A DNA stretch of 64,000 nt from positions 1-64,000 of the forward strand of contig JAQCAB010000003.1 of NCBI GenBank assembly GCA_027622375.1, in the 5' to 3' direction. Both the position numbers and the translations under genes were made by a program. Source of the stretch: Bacteroidota bacterium (GTDB taxonomy: Bacteria; Bacteroidota; Ignavibacteria; UBA10030; UBA8401). Below are positions 17,763-27,246 of the stretch, in pieces (position 1 is the stretch's first letter; every line of letters begins with the position of its first letter). The notes below the pieces were generated by a model that was not told the origin of the DNA, ran no database searches, and saw only the letters and a program-made list of their open reading frames with translations.

Positions 17763-18382
17763 TAACACTTCAAGTAAATAATATTTCAAAAAGTTATAAT
17801 CAGCAAACTGTATTTAATGAGGTTTCTTTATTTGCTTCCGAAAAATATTCTTTAGCAATTACCGGGAAAAATGGATCAGGGAAATCAACATTGCTAAAAA
17901 TAATTGCAAAATTAGTTACACCAACAGTAGGCAGCGTATTATTTTTTGAAAATGAATTTCAAATATTTCCAAATAAATTAAATAGTAAACTTTCATTTGT
18001 AGCTCCATATTTATTTCTATACGAAGAGTTAACTGCAATAGAACATTTAACTTTAATTCAAAAACTTAAAAGGATTTCAAACAATATTTTGGCGATTGAA
18101 CTATTAAAGAAATTTTCGCTTATCGAAAGTAAACATAAAAAAGTTGGAAGCTTTAGTTCAGGAATGTTGCAACGGTTAAAATATTGTATTGCGCTAGTAT
18201 CAAAACCAAAAATATTACTTTTGGATGAACCAACTTCAAATTTAGATCACGAAGGGGAAATTATTATTTATGATTTATTAAAAGCAGCAAAAAAAAATAA
18301 TACACTTTTAATTTACACAACAAATCACAAAAGTGAATTAAAGTACGCCGATGACGTTATTGATTTAAATAAACTAAAATGA
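17759..18382 (+). CDS. ccmA: cytochrome c maturation ABC transporter ATPase CcmA
   Basis: A 207-residue ABC ATPase with Walker A GKNGSGKS at 36-43, signature FSSGMLQRLKYC, Walker B ILLLDEPTSNLD and the switch histidine region YTTNHKSE. With CcmB it forms the transporter that uses ATP to release haem-loaded CcmE from CcmC. Identity rests on its place as the first gene of ccmABCDEF and on its size. It is coupled to ccmB by ATGA. Confidence 0.93.
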   Translation: MITLQVNNISKSYNQQTVFNEVSLFASEKYSLAITGKNGSGKSTLLKIIAKLVTPTVGSVLFFENEFQIFPNKLNSKLSFVAPYLFLYEELTAIEHLTLIQKLKRISNNILAIELLKKFSLIESKHKKVGSFSSGMLQRLKYCIALVSKPKILLLDEPTSNLDHEGEIIIYDLLKAAKKNNTLLIYTTNHKSELKYADDVIDLNKLK

Positions 18383-19041
18383 AAATAGTTTTAAATATTT
18401 TATATAAAGATCTTTTATGCGAAATCAGAACTCGTCATGTAATTTATTCATTGCTTGTTTTTGTATTAACTACAGTTTTTGTTTTATTATTTTCTATTTC
18501 AGATAATGAATTTACAGTTGATTTGAGTGCAAGTTTATTCTGGGTGGTTTCATTTTTTTCAACAATGACAGGTTTAAGTAGATCATTTGTTTTAGAGGAA
18601 GAAAAACAAACAATTTTATTTCTTCGTTTAAATGCAACTCCAGAACAAATATATTTGGGAAAATTATTTTATTCAATTGTTGTGAATTTAATAATTAATA
18701 TCACAATTACATTTGCATTTATATTATTTATTCCAACTTTTGTTTTTAGTAATCTAAATTTATTTATTCTCACAATTTTAGTAAGTAGTATTTCAATATC
18801 ATCTGCGGTTACAATTTTATCAGCAATAATTTCAAAAGCTGAAAATAAGGGATTACTTTTACCATTTCTTTCTTTTCCGATTTTGTTGCCGATTTTAATT
18901 ACTTCAATAAATCTCACAAAGCTATCTCTCGGTGCATTCAGTTTTGAAAATGAAGCAAATTATTTGCAATTTATGATATCATATTCAGTAGTTTTAATAA
19001 CTGCCTCGCTATTATTTATAAAATATATTTTTGAAGAATGA
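18379..19041 (+). CDS. ccmB: CcmB haem exporter membrane subunit
   Basis: A 220-residue membrane protein with about six hydrophobic segments and the CcmB start pattern LYKDLLCEIRTRHVIYSLLVFVLTT. The loop FVLEEEKQTILFLRLNATPEQIYLGK is characteristic of the family. It partners CcmA. Overlaps with both neighbours (ATGA on each side) indicate coupled translation. Confidence 0.93.
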   Translation: MKIVLNILYKDLLCEIRTRHVIYSLLVFVLTTVFVLLFSISDNEFTVDLSASLFWVVSFFSTMTGLSRSFVLEEEKQTILFLRLNATPEQIYLGKLFYSIVVNLIINITITFAFILFIPTFVFSNLNLFILTILVSSISISSAVTILSAIISKAENKGLLLPFLSFPILLPILITSINLTKLSLGAFSFENEANYLQFMISYSVVLITASLLFIKYIFEE

Positions 19042-19733
19042 GAATTTTAAAGTTTACTTCTATTGCTATTATTACATTAGTTATAATATTTGGAATTGGA
19101 TTACCAATTGTGGAAAATCCTCAAAATTGGATGGAGTATCCAAAAATACCGGGATTGGATGAAAAATTTCGGAATTTATTTTTTCATGTTCCTATGTCTT
19201 GGGTTGCAACAATCGCTTTTATCGTTTCAACATTTTACAGTTTAAAATATTTAAATTCAAAAAATAACTTATATGATATAAAAGCTGAATCATCTGCATC
19301 GCTAGGTTTATTATTTAGTTTGCTAGCAACTATAACAGGATCAATGTGGGCAAAATTCAATTGGGGCAGCTTTTGGAATTGGGATCCACGTCAACTTTCA
19401 ATAATATTTTTGCTTTTAATTTATTTTGCTTACTTCCTTTTGAGAGCTTCAATTAAAAATGAAGTTTCAAGAAATAATATTTCAGCCGTTTATAATGTTA
19501 TCGCAGGACTATCAGCAATATTTTTTATTTTTATTTTACCGAGAATGTTGGCTGGTTTACATCCTGGGTCAAAAGGTGAAGCTGATGCTGGACCAATTTT
19601 GGGTGGGAGTGGATCTAAAAATGTTTTATTTACTTTTTACTTTTCACTTTTAGGTTTCACTTTATTTTATATTTGGTTGCAAAATCTAAGTTACCGGACT
19701 AGAAAATTATTAAAGGAAAATTATCATGCTTGA
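19038..19733 (+). CDS. ccmC: CcmC haem-handling protein (WWD domain)
   Basis: A 231-residue membrane protein carrying the tryptophan-rich WWD motif (WGSFWNWDPRQLS, near residue 115) and a haem-coordinating histidine in FFHVPMSWVAT. It attaches haem to CcmE on the periplasmic side of the inner membrane. The end overlaps a 50-residue ORF matching CcmD. Confidence 0.95.
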   Translation: MRILKFTSIAIITLVIIFGIGLPIVENPQNWMEYPKIPGLDEKFRNLFFHVPMSWVATIAFIVSTFYSLKYLNSKNNLYDIKAESSASLGLLFSLLATITGSMWAKFNWGSFWNWDPRQLSIIFLLLIYFAYFLLRASIKNEVSRNNISAVYNVIAGLSAIFFIFILPRMLAGLHPGSKGEADAGPILGGSGSKNVLFTFYFSLLGFTLFYIWLQNLSYRTRKLLKENYHA

Positions 19734-19878
19734 ATTTCTAACTCAAAACCAACTTTTTATAGTTTTATTTATTGTTTTAATTATTTGGTTTGGAATTATA
19801 ATTTATTTATTCACTTTAGAAAATAAATTAAAAAAAATTGAGAATGAGATAAATAATTCAAAAGGAAATAAACTATGA
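19726..19878 (+). CDS. ccmD: CcmD-like small membrane protein
   Basis: A 50-residue ORF between ccmC and ccmE. It begins at ATG 19726 inside the end of ccmC, with AAAGGA 9 nt upstream, and its TGA (19876-19878) overlaps the ccmE ATG (ATGA). The product has one membrane segment (about residues 10-29) followed by YLFTLENKLKKIENEI, the short charged helix seen in CcmD proteins that helps release haem-CcmE from CcmABC. Such genes are often missed because of their length. Position and topology agree. Confidence 0.85.
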   Translation: MLEFLTQNQLFIVLFIVLIIWFGIIIYLFTLENKLKKIENEINNSKGNKL

Positions 19879-20264
19879 ATCTTAGATTTATTTTAGGAAT
19901 TGCAATAATTATTGTTGCAATTATATTTGCATCTTATTCTTTTACAGAGGCAAATATAGAATACATGACTTTTAATGAAGCTTTGCATTCTTCAAAAAAA
20001 GCTCAAGTTAAAGGTGATTGGATAAAAGAAAAACCATCAGAATTTGATCCAATTAAAAATACTTTTTCTTTTTACATGGTTGATGACAAAAATATTGAAT
20101 ATCAAGTAATATTAATTGGAGCAAAACCAAACAATTTTGAAATTGCAGAAAGCGTTGTTGCAAAAGGGAAGTTTCAAGGAAATATTTTTTATGCTTCAAA
20201 TGTTTTAACCAAATGTCCTTCAAAATATGAAGCTGGTACAGAAGAATTAAATAAAACATTGTAA
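19875..20264 (+). CDS. ccmE: haem chaperone CcmE, CXXXY variant
   Basis: A 129-residue protein with an N-terminal membrane anchor (about 4-22) and the OB-fold haem chaperone domain (KAQVKGDWI, FYMVDDKNIEYQVILIGAKPNNFE, VVAKGKFQGNIFYASNV). The usual covalent haem ligand is His in HXXXY. Here the motif is C114-P-S-K-Y118 (VLTKCPSKYEAG), the CXXXY form known from some archaea and sulfate reducers. AAAGGA lies 8 nt before the ATG. It is coupled to ccmD and precedes ccmF by 5 nt. Confidence 0.95.
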   Translation: MNLRFILGIAIIIVAIIFASYSFTEANIEYMTFNEALHSSKKAQVKGDWIKEKPSEFDPIKNTFSFYMVDDKNIEYQVILIGAKPNNFEIAESVVAKGKFQGNIFYASNVLTKCPSKYEAGTEELNKTL

Positions 20265-20269
20265 ACTAA

Positions 20270-22564
20270 ATGCTTGGTAAATTTCTAATAAACTTCACAT
20301 TTACATTAAGTTTACTTTCAACTATTTTTTATTGGTATTCTTTTATAAGAAAAAGTGAATTCACTTATCAAAAATTTGCGCGATATCTTTTTTACTATTC
20401 TGTTATTGGAATTGTTATTTCATCAACTTTATTAATTTATTATATTTTAACTCATCAATTCCAATATCATTACATATGGGGACACAGCTCGACTGATTTA
20501 CCAATTTCATTACTCGTTTCAACTTTTTATGCCGGACAAGAAGGAAGTTTTAATTTGTGGGCTTTATTAACCGGTTTGCTTGGAATTTTCTTAATTAAAT
20601 ATAACGCAAAGCGAAATTATGAAATAGAATTCATGTCAGTTTATGGCTTGATATTTACAATTTTAATTTTGTTTTTAGTTATAAAAAATCCATTCACATT
20701 AATTTGGGATGTTTTTCCTAAAGAATTAATTCAATATGGTGGAAATCCAAACTCATCACAAAAATACACTTGGATTGATCAAGCAAAAGGAATTTGGGCA
20801 TCTATTCCAGTTGAAGGACGAGGCTTAAATCCGCTTTTACAAAATTATTGGATGGTTATTCATCCACCAATTTTATTTATTGGATTTACTTCAATGTCAG
20901 TTCCATTTGCATTTGCAGTTGCATCACTTCTTAAAAAAGATTATTTGAATTGGATCAACATTGCAAAACCATGGGTAATTTTTGGTTCAATGGTATTAGG
21001 TTGTGGAATATTATTAGGTGGATTTTGGGCTTACGAAACTTTAGGATGGGGAGGATTTTGGGGATGGGATCCTGTTGAAAATTCTTCGCTTGTGCCTTGG
21101 CTAGTTTCAATTGCAACTTTGCATACAATGTTGACACAAAAAAATAGCAACAAACTAATCAGAACAAATTTTATTTTTAGCATTTTAACTTTTTTATTAG
21201 TTTTATACTCAACTTTTTTGACTCGCAGTGGAGTTCTTGGTGATACCTCTGTTCATTCTTTTGTGACTCCTGGTGCAACTATATATTGGCTTTTACTTGG
21301 AGCAATTATTTTATTTTCTGGTTTAAGTATTTATATGTTGATTTTACGATGGAAAGAAATACCAAAAGAAGAATCAAATTATTCTGTTTTGTCTCGTGAA
21401 TATGCACTCTTTTTAGGAGCTTCAACACTAGTTATTAGCTCCTTTTTTATTGCAATTGGTACTTCTTCTCCATTAATTACATTAATGTTAAAAGGAAAAG
21501 CATCCGCAGTTGAAATCAATTATTACATTCAAACAAATTTACCGCTCGCAATTGCACTTGCACTTTTTTCAGGATTAGGCCAACTTTTGTGGTGGAAAAA
21601 TACTCCGATTAAAATTTTAATTAACAAAATTTGGATTCCATTTATAGTATCATTTGCATTAACTACAATCTCGTATTTTGTTGGTGTAAAAGAAGTTACA
21701 ATGCTTATCTTAATTTTTAGTTCGTACTTTATGTTGATCGTAAATCTAATGCTTGCTTGGAATGTTTTTAAAGGGAAAATAAGTTTAGTTGGTAGTTATG
21801 TTACTCACGTTGGTTTCGCATTAATGTTACTTGGATTTGTTTTTTCAGCTAAATATGACTCCAAACAAACATTATCACTTGAAGAAGGAAAAACCATTTC
21901 GGCTTTTAATTTTGACTTTACTTATCTCGGTTATCAGCAAAAGGATAAAAATAGATATGCCTTTAATATTTTGATTGACGATGGAAAGGATAATTTTTTT
22001 ATCTCACCAATAATGTTTATTAATAATCAAGATAACTCGGTTATTCGTCATCCTGATATTAAAAATTTATATACAAAGGATTTATATATATCACCACTTT
22101 CACTTGATGAAGGTAAGTCTCAAGGTGAAGAATTAAACTTAATTAAAAATAAAATAATTGAGACAAAGGGTATCACTTTAAAATATTTAGGTTATGATTT
22201 TGTTCAGTTAAAAGGTGGAATTAATGATCTGACACTTTCGATTGAATATAAAAACTCAAATAAAATTCAAATTTTAAAACCTAAAATGATTAATAAAAAA
22301 GGGAATTTGAATTTTCAATCTGCTAAAACAGATGATAATAAATTTGAAATTTCAATTATCTCTGTAAATCCATCAAAAATAGAAGATCAAACAACGGCAA
22401 AAATATTATTAACAAAACTTGATGGAGCACAAAATCCAAAAAAAGAAACTTTGATTGTTGAAGCTACAATTAAACCACTTATAATTTTAGTTTGGATTGG
22501 TACAGCAATTGTAATGATTGGTTTTATAATTACATTAATTAGAAGAGTTAAAGAAGCAAAATAA
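20270..22564 (+). CDS. ccmF: cytochrome c haem lyase subunit CcmF
   Basis: A 764-residue multi-span protein that transfers haem from CcmE to apocytochrome c. The WWD motif appears as ETLGWGGFWGWDPVENSS, with haem-associated histidines in YHYIWGHSS and WMVIHPPILF. The C-terminal part holds a periplasmic domain (GFVFSAKYDSKQTLSLEEG onward) and a final membrane segment. The length is slightly above 640-660, the usual proteobacterial size, because of that domain. It is the last gene of the run; no ccmG or ccmH follows, as the next gene is on the other strand. Confidence 0.96.
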   Translation: MLGKFLINFTFTLSLLSTIFYWYSFIRKSEFTYQKFARYLFYYSVIGIVISSTLLIYYILTHQFQYHYIWGHSSTDLPISLLVSTFYAGQEGSFNLWALLTGLLGIFLIKYNAKRNYEIEFMSVYGLIFTILILFLVIKNPFTLIWDVFPKELIQYGGNPNSSQKYTWIDQAKGIWASIPVEGRGLNPLLQNYWMVIHPPILFIGFTSMSVPFAFAVASLLKKDYLNWINIAKPWVIFGSMVLGCGILLGGFWAYETLGWGGFWGWDPVENSSLVPWLVSIATLHTMLTQKNSNKLIRTNFIFSILTFLLVLYSTFLTRSGVLGDTSVHSFVTPGATIYWLLLGAIILFSGLSIYMLILRWKEIPKEESNYSVLSREYALFLGASTLVISSFFIAIGTSSPLITLMLKGKASAVEINYYIQTNLPLAIALALFSGLGQLLWWKNTPIKILINKIWIPFIVSFALTTISYFVGVKEVTMLILIFSSYFMLIVNLMLAWNVFKGKISLVGSYVTHVGFALMLLGFVFSAKYDSKQTLSLEEGKTISAFNFDFTYLGYQQKDKNRYAFNILIDDGKDNFFISPIMFINNQDNSVIRHPDIKNLYTKDLYISPLSLDEGKSQGEELNLIKNKIIETKGITLKYLGYDFVQLKGGINDLTLSIEYKNSNKIQILKPKMINKKGNLNFQSAKTDDNKFEISIISVNPSKIEDQTTAKILLTKLDGAQNPKKETLIVEATIKPLIILVWIGTAIVMIGFIITLIRRVKEAK

Positions 22565-22569
22565 AATTA

Positions 22570-23106
22570 TTAATCTCTTTTTTGCCAATCTCTTAATTCA
22601 GTTTTAGAAATTATTATTTCCCCGTCAATTAATTTACTTTCAATCGGATCAGGATAATATCTTTGGCAGCATGAATAAGCCTCCAAGCTTTCCATATTCC
22701 AATATGAAGGACAATTTGAGCAGTAAATATTATTTCCTTCGAGATAAAAATCTTGGCTGGTACAACTTTCGCTAATACTAATTGCTGTTACAATTTTACC
22801 ACGGGGAGTTAAATAAGCGATTATTGGCAATTTAAAAATTGAATCTGGATAAAAATATTTAACAATTGTGTTTTGACGTATTTCTTCCAATGATATTGAA
22901 ATTGTTGAATTATTATTTAATGCTTTTATAATTTTTGGATAAATTTTACTAGAAGGATGCGCTGATGGATATTCAAGTGATGGCTGTTTATCTATAGTCG
23001 GATGAAAATCTCTAAATGCAGTTGAATAAAAAATATAAATTCCGAGACTTAAGACTGTTAAAATAATTCCAATTAAAAATAATTTAGATGAGTTATATTT
23101 TGCCAT
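22570..23106 (-). CDS. membrane-anchored Cys-rich protein resembling the DUF2318/FtrD C-terminal domain
   Basis: A 178-residue protein with one N-terminal membrane segment (about 9-27) and a periplasmic domain. Its second half has clustered cysteines: SESCTSQDFYLEGNNIYC, SNCPSYWN and SCCQRYYPDPI, followed by DGEIIISKTEL. This order resembles the DUF2318 domain of FtrD-type iron-transport proteins, which is thought to bind a metal or Fe-S centre; the match is from memory. It starts 5 nt after bshB1 and ends 5 nt from ccmF (convergent). Function is unknown. Confidence 0.75.
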   Translation of the reverse strand: MAKYNSSKLFLIGIILTVLSLGIYIFYSTAFRDFHPTIDKQPSLEYPSAHPSSKIYPKIIKALNNNSTISISLEEIRQNTIVKYFYPDSIFKLPIIAYLTPRGKIVTAISISESCTSQDFYLEGNNIYCSNCPSYWNMESLEAYSCCQRYYPDPIESKLIDGEIIISKTELRDWQKRD

Positions 23107-23111
23107 ATTAT

Positions 23112-23834
23112 TTATAAAAACGCTTCAAAGGAATTTACGCCTACAGGTTCTATAGAGTAAAAGGGTTCTCCAAAATCAACACCGATTATACTTCCAAAAT
23201 GTGTATCACGGCTTTTTATATATTCTAAAAATCTTTTGCTCGATAATAAAGTTTCACTTTCTTTACTTTTTGGATTGTAAAATTGCGATTCAAAACATTT
23301 TATTGCATTCTCTTTTATTGAATAGTATTTACTTACATCAAAAATAAAAGTTGGCGTAAATTCATATTTTTGCATAAAATGATAAAATCTTTTTGGTCGA
23401 AATGGAGATTGAATTTTTCCATTAAATTTAGTTTTTATTTTTTCAAGTCCAGAGTAAAACCAAGCTTCTCGACACAATTTATGAGCATGTTCATGATCTG
23501 GATGTCTTTCGAGCCAATGTGGAATTAAAAGTGTTTTAGGGCGGAATTTCCGAATTACAGTAATTAATTGATTTACATTTTTTTTATTTATTTCAATATT
23601 GCCATCCGGGATATTTAAATTTATTCTGGAATTTGTTTGTAAAACTTCGTGAGCTCTAATTGCTTCTTTTTTACGGATTGCTGCACTTCCTCGAGTTCCT
23701 AATTCACCTTGCGTTAAATCCACAATAACCACTTTTTTACCGCTTCGTGTTAGATGTGCAACAGTTCCACCACAACTTAATTCAACATCATCAGGATGAG
23801 CTCCGATTGCCATTACATCAATTTGAGTATTCAT
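23112..23834 (-). CDS. bshB1: bacillithiol biosynthesis deacetylase BshB1
   Basis: A 240-residue LmbE-type zinc deacetylase that removes acetate from GlcNAc-malate in bacillithiol synthesis. The zinc motif AIGAHPDDVEL is at the N-terminus and the second histidine motif in PHWLERHPDHEHAHKL. LTQGELGTRGS and SPFRPKRFYHFM are typical of the BshB1 subfamily. bshC lies about 21 kb away in this window, which supports a working pathway; bshA is not seen. It is followed by the Cys-rich membrane protein on the same strand. Confidence 0.93.
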   Translation of the reverse strand: MNTQIDVMAIGAHPDDVELSCGGTVAHLTRSGKKVVIVDLTQGELGTRGSAAIRKKEAIRAHEVLQTNSRINLNIPDGNIEINKKNVNQLITVIRKFRPKTLLIPHWLERHPDHEHAHKLCREAWFYSGLEKIKTKFNGKIQSPFRPKRFYHFMQKYEFTPTFIFDVSKYYSIKENAIKCFESQFYNPKSKESETLLSSKRFLEYIKSRDTHFGSIIGVDFGEPFYSIEPVGVNSFEAFL

Positions 23835-23874
23835 ATTTTTTTAGATTAATTTGGTGCTATATTTACAATTATTT

Positions 23875-25068
23875 ATGAATAATACAAGCTCGATTTTAAC
23901 TGTAACTACATTAACAAAACAAATAAAATCTTTATTGGAAAATAATTTTTCTAATTTATTTGTTCAAGGAGAAGCTTCAAATGTAAAATATGCTGTATCT
24001 GGACATCTTTATTTTACTTTAAAAGATGAAAATTCTCAAATCAGTTGTGTAATGTGGAAGGGAATAAATCAATTTGTTCCATTTACAATTACTGAAGGAC
24101 TTAAATTAATTGTTCGTGGAAATGTTACTGTTTACGAATCTCGTGGAAATTATCAAATTGTTTGTTCACAAATTGAACCTTTAGGAATTGGGGAGTTTCA
24201 ACTTGCATTTGAGCAATTAAAAAACAAATTGCTAAATGAAGGTCTTTTTGATTTAGAAAGAAAACGCAAACTTCCTAAATTTCCAAAATCAATTGGAATT
24301 GTAACATCACCACAAGGAGCAGTGCTTCATGATTTGATTACAAATATAAATCGTAGATTTCCAATTGTAGAAATAGTTTTTATTCCTGTAAATGTTCAAG
24401 GTAAAAATTCAGTTGAAGAAATTATTAACGCAATAAATTATTTTTCAAAAAATAAAATCACAGATTTAATTATTATTGCTCGTGGTGGTGGATCAATAGA
24501 AGATTTATGGAGTTTTAATTCTGAAGAAGTTGCACGAGCAATTTTTAATTCTTCAATTCCAGTTGTCAGTGCAATCGGTCACGAAACTGATTTTACAATT
24601 TCTGATTTTGTAGCCGATTTAAGAGCGCCAACTCCAAGCTCAGCAGCAGAACTTGTGGTTCCAAATAGAGAAGATATTATTGAGAGTCTTGTGAATTCTC
24701 TTTATGTTGTGCAAAGTAATATTAAAAATAGATTTTCAGTTCATAAAGATTGGTTAAAATCTATTTCTGAAAGATATTGGATAAAATATCCAACTGAAAT
24801 TATAAATCAGCATAGACAAACAATCGATTTTTATTTATCCAATATTGAAAATGTTGGACAAAATATATTTAAACAAGCAAAATTAAATTTGAAAAATTTA
24901 CAAACGAATCTTGAAATTTTAAACCCAACATCTGTTTTAAAAAGGGGATATTCAATCACAAAATTGAATGGGAAAATTATAAAACATTCAAATAATGTTA
25001 AATCTAATGATGAAATTTCAACAACGCTTTCTGATGGGGAAATTATTTCAATTGTAAAGGATAATTGA
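23875..25068 (+). CDS. xseA: exodeoxyribonuclease VII large subunit
   Basis: A 397-residue protein when started at ATG 23875; eight extra residues from an upstream start look unrelated to the family. The OB-fold segment ([25 protein letters not shown]) and the catalytic domain with [15 protein letters not shown] and [26 protein letters not shown]-like sequence are intact. A TATATTTA lies just upstream (23858-23865) without a good -35. It degrades single-stranded DNA together with XseB and is coupled to xseB by TGATG. Confidence 0.96.
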   Translation: [397 protein letters not shown]

Positions 25069-25301
25069 TGGCTAAAAATAAAATCAAAAGTATTTCTTTT
25101 GAAGAATCTTCAAAAAAATTGGAAAGAATTGTTGAGCAACTTGAAAATGGAAATGTTGACTTAGACAAAGCAATTCAACTTTACGAAGATGGTATTGAAC
25201 TTGTAAATTCAAGTATCGAAATTTTGAAAAGAGCTGAACTCAAAATCAAAACATTAAATATAAAATCAACAAATAAAAAAAGTAATCATAAAAATGAGTG
25301 A
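25068..25301 (+). CDS. xseB: exodeoxyribonuclease VII small subunit
   Basis: A 77-residue protein starting at ATG 25068, which overlaps the xseA stop (TGATG). The family core SFEESSKKLERIVEQLENGNVDLDKAIQLYEDG is recognisable and predicted helical. The basic tail (KSTNKKSNHK) is longer than usual. It forms the small-subunit arms of exonuclease VII. Its end overlaps dxs by 8 nt. Confidence 0.95.
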   Translation: MAKNKIKSISFEESSKKLERIVEQLENGNVDLDKAIQLYEDGIELVNSSIEILKRAELKIKTLNIKSTNKKSNHKNE

Positions 25302-27246
25302 TGTATTAAAAAAATCTACATATCTAAAAAATATAAACACCCCATCTGATTTACGAAAACTAAATGTAAATCAATTGCGGCAAGTTTGTACTGAAGTTCG
25401 TGAATATTTAATTGACGAAGTTTCTAAAACTGGTGGGCATTTAGGCGCCGGGCTTGGTTCTGTTGAAATTATTGTTGCACTTCATTATGTATTCGAAACT
25501 CCGATTGATAAATTACTTTTTGATGTTGGTCATCAAGCATATCCACATAAAATTTTAACCGGCAGAAAAGAATTGTTACACACAATTCGTCAATTTAAGG
25601 GTTTAAGTGGATTTTTACGACGCGAAGAAAGTGAGTATGATGTTTTCGGGGCTGGTCATGCAAGTACTGCAATAAGTGCGGCGCTTGGAATTGCTACAGC
25701 ACGTGATTTTAAAAATGATAATTTTAAAGTTGTTGCAATTGTTGGAGATGGTTCTTTAACTGGTGGGCTTTCGTATGAAGCGATGAATAATGCTGGTCTT
25801 CTCAAAAAAAATATGATTGTTGTTTTAAATGATAATAAAATGGTTTCGCTTTCTTCAGTAAAACCAAATCATTGGTCACTTCATAATTATTTTTCTGAAG
25901 TTTTTACTCATCCAACTTATAATAAATTTAAAGCAAATGTTTGGGAATTAACCGGGAAGCTTGATTCATTTGGAGATAGATTACGCGCTATTACACATAA
26001 TGTTGAAAAAGGAATTAAAGCAATCGTCACCCCGGGAATGTTATTTGAAGCTTTCGGTTTTAGATATTTTGGACCTTTTAACGGACATAATGTTGTTAAG
26101 CTAGTTGAAACTCTTCAAAATATTAAAGATTTAAATGGTCCAATTTTGCTTCATTGCATTTCAGAAAAGGGAAAAGGATATGAACCTGCAGAAAAAGAAA
26201 TAACAAGATTGCATGGAGTAACTCCTTTTGATAAAATTACAGGTATTTCTCCAAAACCATCAAACCCTACTAAAACATTTACAACAATATTTGGCGAATC
26301 GATGGTTGAATTGTGCAATCAGAATGAAAAAGTTGTTGCGATTACTGCAGCAATGAGTGACGGAACAGGTTTAACTATTTTACAAAAAAAGTTACCAGAA
26401 AAAGTTTTTGATGTTGGAATAGCTGAAGCTCACGCGGTGACTTTTGCAGCTGGTATTGCAATTGAAGAATATATTCCGGTGGTCGCAATTTATTCTACAT
26501 TTTTACAAAGAGCATACGATAATATTATTCATGATGTAGCTTTACAAGATTTGCATGTAATATTTATTTTGGATCGTGGCGGTTTAGTTGGTGCTGATGG
26601 ACCAACACATCATGGTGCATTTGATTTATCTTATTTAAGATGTATTCCTGGAATGACAATTATGGCTCCAAAAGATGAATCTGAATTACGAGACATGCTT
26701 TATACTGCAATAAATTTTGTAAAAGGGCCAGTTGCAATTCGTTATCCACGTGGAAATGCATTTGGAGTTGAAATTAATCCCAATTTTAAAAAAGTGGAAT
26801 TACATAAAAGTGAAACTTTAAAATATGGAACTGATCTTGCGATTCTCTCAATTGGAACAATTACACAAGAAGTTATAAAAGCTGCAAATATTTTAGAAAA
26901 AAATAATATTTCTGCAGAGATTATTAATATGCGTTTTGTTAAACCAATTGATTCTGAGAGATTAAAACAAATCTCACAAAAATTTAAATTTATTGTAACA
27001 GTTGAAGAAAATAGTATTTACGGTGGATTTGGATCTGCTGTAATTGAAGAATTATCAAAATTAAATTTAAATAATTCTCATGTACTTATGATTGGTTTAG
27101 AAGATTCTTTTGTTGAACATGGAAGTCCAAAGGAATTATATGAATTAACTGGACTCGATGCTGAAGCAATATCAAAACGAGTTATAAATTTCATAAAAAT
27201 TCAAAAAGCTAACTCCTCAATTGAAGAAGTAGAACTTAATAAGTGA
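25294..27246 (+). CDS. dxs: 1-deoxy-D-xylulose-5-phosphate synthase
   Basis: A 650-residue thiamine-diphosphate enzyme, the first of the MEP isoprenoid pathway. Visible features are H49 (TGGHLGAGLGSVE), the ThDP motif GDGSLTGG at 151-158, the DVGHQAYPHKILTGR stretch and the transketolase-type FAAGIAIEEYIPV and DRGGLVGADGPTHHG of the pyrimidine domain. xseB upstream and a PASTA gene downstream overlap it. Another MEP gene, ispF, is about 2.4 kb downstream in the same run. Confidence 0.97.
   Translation: MSDVLKKSTYLKNINTPSDLRKLNVNQLRQVCTEVREYLIDEVSKTGGHLGAGLGSVEIIVALHYVFETPIDKLLFDVGHQAYPHKILTGRKELLHTIRQFKGLSGFLRREESEYDVFGAGHASTAISAALGIATARDFKNDNFKVVAIVGDGSLTGGLSYEAMNNAGLLKKNMIVVLNDNKMVSLSSVKPNHWSLHNYFSEVFTHPTYNKFKANVWELTGKLDSFGDRLRAITHNVEKGIKAIVTPGMLFEAFGFRYFGPFNGHNVVKLVETLQNIKDLNGPILLHCISEKGKGYEPAEKEITRLHGVTPFDKITGISPKPSNPTKTFTTIFGESMVELCNQNEKVVAITAAMSDGTGLTILQKKLPEKVFDVGIAEAHAVTFAAGIAIEEYIPVVAIYSTFLQRAYDNIIHDVALQDLHVIFILDRGGLVGADGPTHHGAFDLSYLRCIPGMTIMAPKDESELRDMLYTAINFVKGPVAIRYPRGNAFGVEINPNFKKVELHKSETLKYGTDLAILSIGTITQEVIKAANILEKNNISAEIINMRFVKPIDSERLKQISQKFKFIVTVEENSIYGGFGSAVIEELSKLNLNNSHVLMIGLEDSFVEHGSPKELYELTGLDAEAISKRVINFIKIQKANSSIEEVELNK

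Noticed and set aside
23858-23865. TATATTTA as an xseA promoter
   Set aside because: No TTG or similar -35 element at the spacing seen elsewhere (23835-23837 is ATT), so I did not list it as a promoter.
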